Origin: Sipunculus nudus
Lineage: Eukaryota > Annelida > Sipuncula > Golfingiida > Sipunculidae
Direction: 5' to 3'
Length of the DNA stretch: 64,000 bases
NCBI GenBank assembly: GCA_026874595.1
Contig: CM049308.1
Coordinates: 97,328,624 to 97,392,623, forward strand
Shown: positions 56,395-64,000 of the stretch, piece after piece
Position numbering within the stretch: the stretch's first letter is position 1
Layout of the letters: every line of letters starts with the position of its first letter
Program-made: the position numbers and the translations under genes
The notes under the pieces: model-generated
What the model saw: only the letters and a program-made list of their open reading frames with translations
The model's database searches: none
What the model was told of the DNA's origin: nothing

Positions 56395-58790
56395 CCAGAA
56401 GAATCAACAATCCGACCTATTTTTAGCTCAGCTTACTGTAAGTCACCTGAGCTATAGCGATCACTCTTTGTCCGTCGTCCGTCCAGCCGTCCGGGCATCC
56501 GGCCTTCTGTCCGTTAAGAAGGCACAAATCATAACCGCTGGACCTGGAATCTTCTTACTTTACATTCAGAAAGGTCCATGAAGAGTCTCCTTGGAAACCT
56601 GGAATTAGGTCTCTGTTACCCATATTCTTTAAGCTATGCTTCAAGCTATGGGGCTCCGAAGTACCCCCAGAATAATGAAAAAAAATGATACAAAAGCTCA
56701 AGTATCTGAACAACTAATGCATTGATCACCATGATTCTTTGCATGAATATTGATCATGGAGTGTTTCATCAGTTTCTGCAGACTGGTGGCGCAACCTGTA
56801 TTTTTTCGATTTTTTTAAAGATTTTTTTTCTCTACTTTAGACATTCAAGGTGCCGTCATCTGTTAAGAGGGCACAAATCGTAACGCTGGACCTTGAATCT
56901 TCTATCTTTACATCCGGAGAGGTCAATGAAAAATCTCCTTGGAAACCTGGAATTAGGTCTCTGTTACCCATATTCTTCAAGTTATGGGGCTCCGAAGTAC
57001 CCCCCCCTCCCCCCCCCCCCACCCCCAGCATAATAGAAAATTCGATAAAAAAGCTCAAGTATCTGAACAATTAATCCATCGATCACCATGTTTTTTTTTT
57101 GCATGGATATTGATCATGGAGTGTTTCATCAATTTCTACAGACCAGTGGAGCCACCTGTATTTTTTTTTTATATTTTACGATTTTTTTCTCTGTTTTTGA
57201 GATCTTAAGATGTGTCATCTGTTAACAGGGCACAAATCGTAACTGCTGGACCTGGAATCTTCTTTCTTCACATCCAGAGAGGTCCATAAAAAGTCTCCTT
57301 GGAAACCTGGAACTAAGTCTCAGGGACCCATATTCTTCAAGCTATGGGGTTCCGAAGTACCCCCCAGAATAATGTAAAATTTGATACAAAAGCTCAAGTA
57401 TCTGAACAACTAATGCATTGATCACCATGATTCTTTGCATGAATATTGATCATGGAGTGTTTCATCAGTTTCTGCAGACCGGTGGAGCCACCCGTATTTT
57501 TTTCGATTTTTTCTCTATTTTGAGACATTCTAATGCATTGATCACCATGATTCTTTGCATGGATATTTATCATAGAGTGTATCATCAGTTTCTGCAGGCT
57601 AGTGCCGCCACCTGTATTTTTTCGATATTTTACAATTTTTTCTCTGTTTTTGAGACCTTAAAAGATGTGTCATCTGTTAACATGGCACAAATCATAACCA
57701 TTTGACCTGGAATCTTCTAACTTAAAATCTGGGGAGGTCCATAAAAAATCTCCTTGAAAACATGGAATTAGGTCTGTTACCCATATTTAATGAGCTATGG
57801 GACTTCGAAGTACCCCCCCCCCCCAGAATAATAGAAAATTCGATAAAAAAGCTCAAGTATCTGAACAATTAATCCATCGATTACCATGATTTTTTTTGCA
57901 TGGATATTGTTCATGGAGTGTTTAATCAATTTCTACAGACTCGTTGCGCCATCTGGATTTTTTTTTCTCTTTTTTTTTATCGATTTTTGAGACCTTAAAA
58001 GATGCGGTCATCTGTTAGCAGGGCACAAATCGTAACGACTAGACCTAGCATGCTTGGCATGCTGCGAGGCCCATGAAAAGTCTCCTCCAGAAGTACCCCC
58101 CCCCCCCCCCCCCAGATTAACTAAAAATTTGTTACAAAAACACGGTATCTGAACAACTAATGCATTGATCCCCCTGATTCTTTGCATGCATATTCATCAT
58201 ATGTGTTTCTTCAGTTCTTTGCAGACTGGTGGCACCACCTAAAGTTTTTAAAAAATGTTAACGAATTTTTTTCTCTATTTTTGAGACCTTCAAGATGTGG
58301 TCATTCATTAGCAGGGCACAAATTGTAACCATTGGTCCTAGAATCTTCTAACTTGACATCCAGGGACTCTGTGAAAAATATTCTTGGAAACTTTAAATAA
58401 GGTCTCTGTTACCCATATTCTCTGAGCTATGGGGCTTATAAGCACCCCCCAGCATAATTAAAAAATTCATTTTTGATACCAAAGCAGGGGAAAAATCATA
58501 AACAGTTGACCTGGAATCTTCTAACCTAAAACCCAGGGAGGTCCATGAAAAGTCTCCTTGGAAGTGAATTTAGGTCTCTGTTACCCATATTTTCTGCGCT
58601 ATGGGGCTTATAAGCATCCCTCAGAATAATTGAAAATTTGATACCAAAGTAGAGCACAAATCATAACCATTGGGCCCCAGAATCTTTCAACTTGATATTC
58701 TGAGAGTTCCTCAAAAGTTCTCCCCCGAAACCTGAAATTTGATCACAGTGAGCTATATTCTCAGAGTTTTGGGGTATGTTTGAGCACCCC
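56395..58790. repeat. Array of about eight decaying ~350-bp dispersed-repeat units
   Basis: The module order is: a core GGCACAAATC-TAACC, ACCTGGAATCTTCT, AGGTCCATGAAAAGTCTCC, GGTCTCTGTTACCCATATTC, CTATGGGGCTCCGAAGTACC, a C-run, AGAATAAT, GCTCAAGTATCTGAACAA, GATCACCATG-TTTGCATG, then a T-rich tract. The core recurs at about 56,521, 56,870, 57,229, 57,684, 58,022, 58,315, 58,488 and 58,651. Spacing is 349, 359, 455, 338, 293, 173 and 163 bp, so the last units are truncated. The left end (56,410-56,515) contains CACCTGAGCTATAGCGATCA and GTCCGTCGTCCGTCC, which I associate by general memory with a bivalve dispersed element. There is no coding capacity. Confidence 0.85.
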
Positions 58791-59021
58791 AGAATTAATG
58801 AGAGAATCACAAATTGCCAGATTCCTCATGAAAAGGCTGGTTGGATTGTCATCAAATTTGTTGTGCTTTTGGGTCTTGATGAACTTAAGCCAATATGCAT
58901 GAACAATGATGTCACCTATATTATCTTAATTAGTTGTCTGTGCAAGGACATATTATCATAACATGTATAACCATATGTCAACATTATCATTATTATCAAC
59001 ATTATCTGACAATGTTAAAAA
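58791..59021. other. Spacer between two repeat arrays
   Basis: Mostly unique sequence. A short inverted repeat AACATT-ATCTGAC-AATGTT lies at about 59,000 just before the GATA-rich array. A 61-codon frame here is not convincing. Confidence 0.45.
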
Positions 59022-59690
59022 AAGATAATAATTACTCCTACTGATCCAATCCTGCAGATGGATAAGATAATAATTGCTTCTGTTGATTCAGTCACGCTGA
59101 TAGATAATTACTTATCCTTTTGATCTGTTCATGCTGATAGATAAGATAATAAGTGCTGTGCCGATCCATTGTCATGCTGAAAGACAAGATAATAATTACT
59201 CCTACTGATCCAATCCTGCAGATGGATAAGATAATAATTGCTTCTGTTGATTCAGTCACGCTGATAGATAATTACTTATCCTTTTGATCTGTTCATGCTG
59301 ATAGATAAGATAATAAGTGGTGTGCCGATCCATTGTCATGCTGAAAGACAAGATAATAATTACTCCTACTGATCCAATCCTGCAGATGGATAAGATAATA
59401 ATTGCTTCTGTTGATTCAGTCACGCTGATAGATAATTACTTATCCTTTTGATCTGTTCATGCTGATAGATAAGATAATAAGTGCTGTGCCGATCCATTGT
59501 CATGCTGAAAGACAAGATAATAATTACTCCTACTGATCCAATCCTGCAGATGGATAAGATAATAATTGCTTCTGTTGATTCAGTCACGCTGATAGATAAT
59601 TACTTATCCTTTTGATCTGTTCATGCTGATAGATAAGATAATAAGTGCTGTGCCGATCTATTGTCATGCTGAAAGACCCCATCCTATAGA
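59022..59690. repeat. 164-bp tandem array (four units)
   Basis: Four nearly identical 164-bp units, phased by AATAATTACTCCTACTGATC at 59,027, 59,191, 59,355 and 59,519. Each unit is an imperfect dimer of about 82-bp modules containing GATAAGATAATAA. It leads straight into the 80-bp array. Confidence 0.93.
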
Positions 59691-60760
59691 TAAGATAATG
59701 ATTTCTCCTGTTGATTCAGTAATAATGATAAGTAATAATTAGGGCTCCTGCCGATCCTCATACTGAAAAATAAGATAATAATTGCTCCTGTCGGTCCTTT
59801 GTCATACTGAAGACACGAAAACAATTTCTCTTTCGGTCTGATCCAATCATACTGATAGATAAGATAATAATTACTCCTAATGACCCCATCCTATAGATAA
59901 GATAATAATTGCTCCTAATGACCCCATCCTATAGATAAGATAATAATTGCTCCTGTTGATTCAGTAATAATGATAAGTAATAATTAGGGCTCCTGCCGAT
60001 CCTCATACTGAAAAATAAGATAATAATTGCTCCTGCCGATCCTCATACTGAAAAATAAGATAATAATTGCTCCTGTTGATTCAGTAATAATGATAAGTAA
60101 TAATTAGGGTTCCTGCCGATCCTCATACTGAAAAATAAGATAATAATTGCTCCTGTTGATTCAGTAATAATGATAAGTAATAATTAGGGCTCCTGCCGAT
60201 CCTCATACTGAAAAATAAGATAATAATTGCTCCTGTTGATTCAGTTATAATGATAAGTAATAATTAGGGCTCCTGCCGATCCTCATACTGAAAAATAAGA
60301 TAATAATTGCTCCTGTTGAATAATGTAATAATGATAAGTAATAATTGGGGCTCCTGCCGATCCTCATACTGAAAAATAAGATATTAATGCTCCTGTTGAT
60401 TCAGTAATAATGATAAGTTATAATTACGGCTCCTGCCGATCCTCATACTGAAAAATAAGATAATGATTGCTCCTGTTGATTCAGTAATAATGATAAGTAA
60501 TAATTAGGGCTCCTGCCGATCCTCATACTGAAAAATAAGATAATAATTGCTCCTGTTGAATAATGTAATAATGATAAGTAATAATTAGGGCTCCTGCCGA
60601 TCCTCATACTGAAAAATAAGATAATAATTGCTCCTGTCGGTCCTTTGTCATACTGAAGACACGAAAACAATTTCTCTTTCGGTCTGATCCAATCATACTG
60701 ATAAATAAGATAATAATTGCTCCTCCTGACCAAGTCATGCTAATAGATAAGATAAAAGTG
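59691..60760. repeat. 80-bp GATA-rich tandem array (about 12 units)
   Basis: Units of 80 bp joining AATAAGATAATAATTGCTCC, TGTTGATTCAGTAATAATGA, TAAGTAATAATTAGGGCTCC and TGCCGATCCTCATACTGAAA, with exact 80-bp spacing (for example 60,211 to 60,291). Some units carry TGAATAATGTAATAATG instead of TGATTCAGTAATAATG. A segment with TCTTTCGGTCTGATCCAATC occurs at about 59,830 and 60,675. The array is homologous to the half-units of the neighbouring 164-bp array. The 96-codon minus-strand frame inside it is a shadow. Confidence 0.92.
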
Positions 60761-60852
60761 CACCCGTTATCCAGGTTAGGTTTTCCTATAGCCTAAAACA
60801 ACCTACACCCTTATCCAGGTTAGGTTTACATACAGCCTAAAGCAACCTACGT
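60761..60852. repeat. 44-bp dimer with a TTAGG/CCTAA hairpin
   Basis: Two copies of TTATCCAGGTTAGGTTT...AGCCTAAA-CAACCTAC start at 60,767 and 60,811, 44 bp apart. Within each, TTAGG and CCTAA form a short inverted repeat with a loop of about 10 bases. Confidence 0.8.
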
Positions 60853-60875
60853 ATGGCATGACTCAACGCCGGTAC
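60853..60875 (+). repeat. 23-bp direct repeat, left copy
   Basis: Begins ATGGCATGACTCAACG and ends CCGGTAC; identical to 62,148-62,170. Flanking bases differ on both sides except for short AT-rich matches. Confidence 0.85.
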
Positions 60876-61064
60876 TTGATTCTCTTCTATATATATTATA
60901 TCCGTGGATCGATGACTGTTATGTTTTTTTGTTGTTTTTTTAATATATTTTTTTGTTGGAGGTAACCGCCTCAATTTTTTAATGCTAGCTTAACTAATTA
61001 TATGAACATCTGCAGATTTCCATTCTAGTTTCGGACTACGTGACAGGGCAGTATCACACGCTTC
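60876..61064. other. AT-rich spacer, nothing recognised
   Basis: TA-rich and T-rich sequence including T-runs near 60,925-60,955. No feature that I can support. Confidence 0.5.
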
Positions 61065-61408
61065 CTCTCATTTTATATCCTGGCGTTAACCAGGCCCGGT
61101 GACTACTGCACCTGCGGGCCCTGGGTTGGTAATCATACCACCGAGGACCCCCGAAAGGCGCACTCGTTTGTGAGTGAAACACGGCCGTTGGCCAAGACCT
61201 TCCCATTAAGCCTGCAGAGCAGGCACCCTGGTGGGGGCCGACCGTGAAAAACCTCACCGCCTCGGCTGAGATTCGAAAATAAATAATTTTTAATATACAT
61301 ATAATTTTGAGTGATTTTTCCGGGGTTTTTTTACCGAGCACAGCCGAACTGCCTTCGGCAATCACCGGAATGCGTGCATCGTGGTCACTTAACCTCTATC
61401 ACTAAGGA
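61065..61408 (-). mobile_element. Probable tRNA-like SINE with an AT-rich insert in its head
   Basis: Read on the minus strand from about 61,408: a tRNA-like head TTAGTGATAGAGGTTAAGTG, then GCCGAAGGCAGTTCGGC (itself a small inverted repeat), about 60 bp of AT-rich sequence, and a B-box-like TTTCGAATCTC at about 61,268-61,279. A GC-rich body follows (GGCGGTGAGGTTTTTCACGG, CACCAGGGTGCCTGCTCTGC, AACGGCCGTGTTTCACTCAC, GTGCGCCTTTCGGGGGTCCTC). The GC-rich block stands out sharply from its AT-rich surroundings. The AT insert separating the two internal promoter boxes would probably inactivate pol III transcription. The 103-codon minus-strand frame across it is not credible as a protein. The family name is not assigned. 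Confidence 0.45.
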
Positions 61409-62037
61409 CTATTGTTCAAATGAATAACGCTTGATTTCAATGAGGGATTTGACCCATGTGCGTGGTCAGTAAAGGAGAAAAACACATGTTTCTCGCTTTA
61501 TGAAATGGAGAGTTCAACCCAGGAGGATTAATGACAAAACCTAATTCAAGGTCCCGAATTCAGGAACAGGGCTGGGGTGGTGTCGGGGGTCTGAAAATGG
61601 GATACGGACCCACTGCATGGAGTCCCGCTGGGTCCGCTTCTGCTACTTACGATGTATGCATATTTCTGTTTCCTTCTTCAGGAACAGTTTCCTTTTAACG
61701 TACATTTATTTAATCTAATGTGTTCCTCACATCAACCTATTCTTTAAACGTCCAACGATAGAAACCAGTCATATATCAACGAAACACTGTATACCTCCGC
61801 GTCTCATTCCGGTTCGCAATGTAAACCATCACTGACCAGGTCTTTAAGGTAAACATACCGGGATATGATTTTTGCCACGAGCACAGCACCACAAAATAAC
61901 AGTAAAAATTATTTTGAAATATCGTATTCCGAGAGTATCCCTCTAAAAATCTATATTTTCTTTTAACTTTTATAATAAAAAAAATGAGCCAACATTCAAT
62001 ATCTCAGTAAATATATTTCCCAAACCGCGGTATAAAG
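61409..62037. other. Intergenic stretch, nothing recognised
   Basis: Unique sequence. It contains one short inverted repeat, GGACCCA...TGGGTCC, with a 16-base loop near 61,600-61,640. No gene or RNA that I can support. Confidence 0.5.
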
Positions 62038-62051
62038 CCCGGTATACCGGG
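62038..62051. other. 14-bp perfect palindrome
   Basis: CCCGGTATACCGGG, a GC-rich perfect palindrome in an AT-rich context, preceded by ACCGCGGTATAAAG. It could be a protein-binding dyad or chance; nothing nearby decides. Confidence 0.6.
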
Positions 62052-62147
62052 TTTATCAGCTAGTGTTATATATACTGATTAAGGTTCAATTCGACCGCCG
62101 ACTGAGCAACACAGAATTAGTCATTGTATGCTCTGACTTGGTATGTC

Positions 62148-62170
62148 ATGGCATGACTCAACGCCGGTAC
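62148..62170 (+). repeat. 23-bp direct repeat, right copy
   Basis: Exact match to 60,853-60,875, 1,295 bp away. The pair brackets the segment holding the second SINE-like element and the 14-bp palindrome. Confidence 0.85.
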
Positions 62171-62410
62171 ACGTGGATCCTGAGCTGTAAGTGGACGAGC
62201 CGTATGGTATATGTAATAGTTACAGTAGATCTAGTTCCCTGCATGTATAGCATGTCATGTGTAGATTTTCAGGTTTATGATAAGTCTTGTGCCTCTAATA
62301 AAATGACCTGATTTAATTAATCTAAAGTCTATGACGCTAATCAAAATTGAGTTGCATCATATTGTTCGGCTGCCAATAGAGCCGTGGAAACCTAAGATCC
62401 GTCCTGAACT

Positions 62411-62412
<2 letters not shown>

Positions 62413-62464
<52 letters not shown>
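62413..62464. repeat. (CT)n(CA)n compound microsatellite
   Basis: About fifteen CT followed by about eleven CA dinucleotides, lying directly before the 30-bp minisatellite. Confidence 0.95.
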
Positions 62465-62466
62465 TA

Positions 62467-62738
62467 CCAACTCCCTTGGTTGGTCTATAACCGTCACCAA
62501 CTCTCCAGATTGGTCTATATCCGTCACTAAATTTCCTGATTAGTCTAAATCCGTCACCAATCCACTAACTGGTCTATAACCGTCACAACTCCCCTGGTTG
62601 GTCTATAACCGTCCCCAGCTCCCCTTATTGGTCTATATCCGTCACCAGCTCCCCTGATTGGTCTATATCCGTCACAAGCTCCCCTTACTTGTCTATATCC
62701 GTCACCAGCTCCCTTGATTGGTCTATATTCGTCAAAAC
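62467..62738. repeat. 30-bp minisatellite (about 9 units)
   Basis: Units of about 30 bp of form CCAACTCCCCTGATTGGTCT followed by ATATCCGTCA, with variable AACT/AGCT and TATAACC/TATATCC. It starts directly after the CT/CA microsatellite. The minus-strand 67-codon frame with DGYRPIRGAG repeats is a by-product of the 30-bp period. Confidence 0.93.
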
Positions 62739-62979
62739 CCAAGTGGGAACAATTCATTTTCCAGCCTATTTCATAGAACTATAGATATTACTAAAATATC
62801 GCATCCCATGCACTTTGTAAAAATTCAGGAAATGTATTTACTCCCGTAACTTGAGAATTGCTGAAGCTAGAGACTTTTTTTAGGTATGTAACTATATTTA
62901 ATCAAGATTCAATTGTATACCCAAAATTAGATCTGAATTTTTGAAATTTTATATGTTATTAGCATAAATATGAATCACC
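62739..62979. other. AT-rich spacer, nothing recognised
   Basis: Unique AT-rich sequence including CCGTAACTTGAGAATTGCTG. No gene feature that I can support. Confidence 0.45.
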
Positions 62980-63342
62980 TTTAATTTTGCCCAGATTTGA
63001 CCATGGCACATTTTTTTCCTGTAACTGTTGTGCATTCAATTTTTACAGCATGTTTTCATTATTATTTCATCTGTTAACATTTGAAACTTGAAACCAGTTG
63101 ATCAAAAACTGTAGATTTTATTCAAATAATCAAATACTAGATTTTATGCAGTTTGCTTCCTTGGCCAGCTCTCAGCTCCCAAAATTTTGCATACAGTTAG
63201 TTGTTCCCAAATCATTTTTCCAGTTAGTGCTGTGGATTTATTTATTACAGCATGTACACATAAGCATTTCATCTGTTAAAATCTGAAATTTGAAACCAGT
63301 TGATTAAAAACTGTAGATTTCATTCAAGTTTTCAAGCACCAT
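62980..63342. repeat. Diverged ~202-bp tandem duplication
   Basis: ATTTCATCTGTTAA-AT-TGAAA-TTGAAACCAGTTGAT-AAAAACTGTAGATTT occurs at 63,064 and again at 63,266. TTACAGCATGT precedes it in both copies (about 63,045 and 63,245). The first halves of the two copies are poorly conserved, so the duplication is old. Confidence 0.75.
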
Positions 63343-63472
63343 GTTTTGATTGTTACATCAGGTCAGTATAAATGCAGTGTACTAGGCTGTTACATAACAC
63401 CTCCATGTCTGACCTACTCCCTCTGTGAGTGTCTGGGTCAGGCTGGGTCAGGCAGTAATAACCAGAGAGCCT

Positions 63473-63507
63473 CTCTTTCTCTCTCTCTTTCTCTCTCTCT
63501 GGCAGTT

Positions 63508-63568
<61 letters not shown>
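63473..63568. repeat. (CT)n microsatellite
   Basis: An interrupted CT tract (CTCTCTTT, then GGCAGTTTG, then about 29 CT dinucleotides), followed by CCTCCCTTCCTCCCTCCCTC. The Leu/Ser-rich frames across it have no meaning. Confidence 0.95.
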
Positions 63569-63571
<3 letters not shown>

Positions 63572-63599
63572 CCTAATTGCCTCCCTTCCTCCCTCCCTC

Positions 63600-64000
63600 T
63601 ATCTCATTGTGTTGACAGGTACTATAAACTAGATACATTAGCTATAAATGTTGATGCAATTTAGAAATGTGAATCAACTGAAATATTCATAATTACAAGT
63701 ATATTTTATACTGTAAATGTATAGTAACATTTGTTAACCTGGAAAAAAATGATGATATGAAAAAAAGGAATTAATACAATTATTGTTAATTTTTTCCTGG
63801 CACAGTAGAATTGGAAAAAAAATGATTTGCTTTGTTTCTCTATCTTTCTGCCTGTTTTAAATATTTAATGATCATGAATAAACTTTTTTTCTTATAAGCA
63901 CTGTTGAATTAAATTTCATATCATGTATGTATATGCAAGAGTGTTATAACTCTCACAATCCCCTTCCTCACCCCACTGAGTCTTTGCTCCTTGGCACTGT
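63600..64000. other. AT-rich end of the window, nothing recognised
   Basis: AT-rich unique sequence with one AATAAA near 63,877 on the + strand. Without an upstream coding signal I do not call it a polyadenylation site. Confidence 0.45.

Noticed and set aside
56837-57070. Minus-strand ORF with a polyglycine stretch
   Set aside because: The glycines are the translated C-tract of a dispersed repeat unit, present in other copies at different lengths and frames.
60767-60852. TTAGG motifs as interstitial telomeric repeat
   Set aside because: Only isolated TTAGG and CCTAA words inside a 44-bp dimer; there is no tandem TTAGG run.
63346-63664. Leu/Ser-rich ORFs in the CT tract
   Set aside because: Direct translation of a (CT)n microsatellite.

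Overview
The window looks like non-coding, repeat-dominated nuclear DNA from a metazoan, most likely a bivalve mollusc. I see no prokaryotic gene organisation, no dense coding, and many unrelated tandem arrays, plus two tRNA-headed SINE-like elements with GC-rich bodies and a decayed dispersed repeat carrying GTCCGTCGTCCGTCC-type sequence. The bivalve assignment is inference from general resemblance of these elements and should be tested by database search. Well over four fifths of the window is tandem repeat.

Layout. (1) 1-11,346: a 51-bp satellite (about 220 units, running off the left edge). It contains interspersed 50-51-bp variant blocks and several higher-order patterns: a 1,425-bp block, a 153-bp three-unit duplication and 102-bp dimers. 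Because 51 is divisible by 3, it throws up long open frames on both strands that are very probably not genes. (2) 11,351-11,388: a TA/TG microsatellite that forms the junction. (3) About 11,404-48,617: a roughly 37-kb satellite of 92-bp units (about 400 copies). Each unit is itself a degenerate trimer of a 31-bp monomer (31+31+30). It shows nested higher-order duplications (1,073, 2,761, 5,338/5,798, 1,733 and 1,549 bp). (4) 48,618-48,992: plain 31-bp monomers at the right edge, apparently the older form of the array. (5) 48,993-64,000: AT-rich intergenic or intronic DNA with at least eight further small arrays (42, ~30, 54, 37, ~32, 164/80, 44 and 30 bp), two SINE-like elements, an array of about eight decaying ~350-bp repeats with unstable C-tracts, and several microsatellites.

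Genes. The only credible coding signal is one candidate internal exon on the minus strand (49,239-49,421, 183 bp, phase 1-1, with plausible splice sites), possibly followed by a tiny terminal exon ending in TGA near 49,120. Two other short fragments (51,553-51,708 minus; 55,039-55,275 plus) have protein-like composition, but I do not recognise them. No rRNA, functional tRNA, CRISPR array or operon is present. The main interest is the architecture and evolution of the two abutting satellites, not a gene system.
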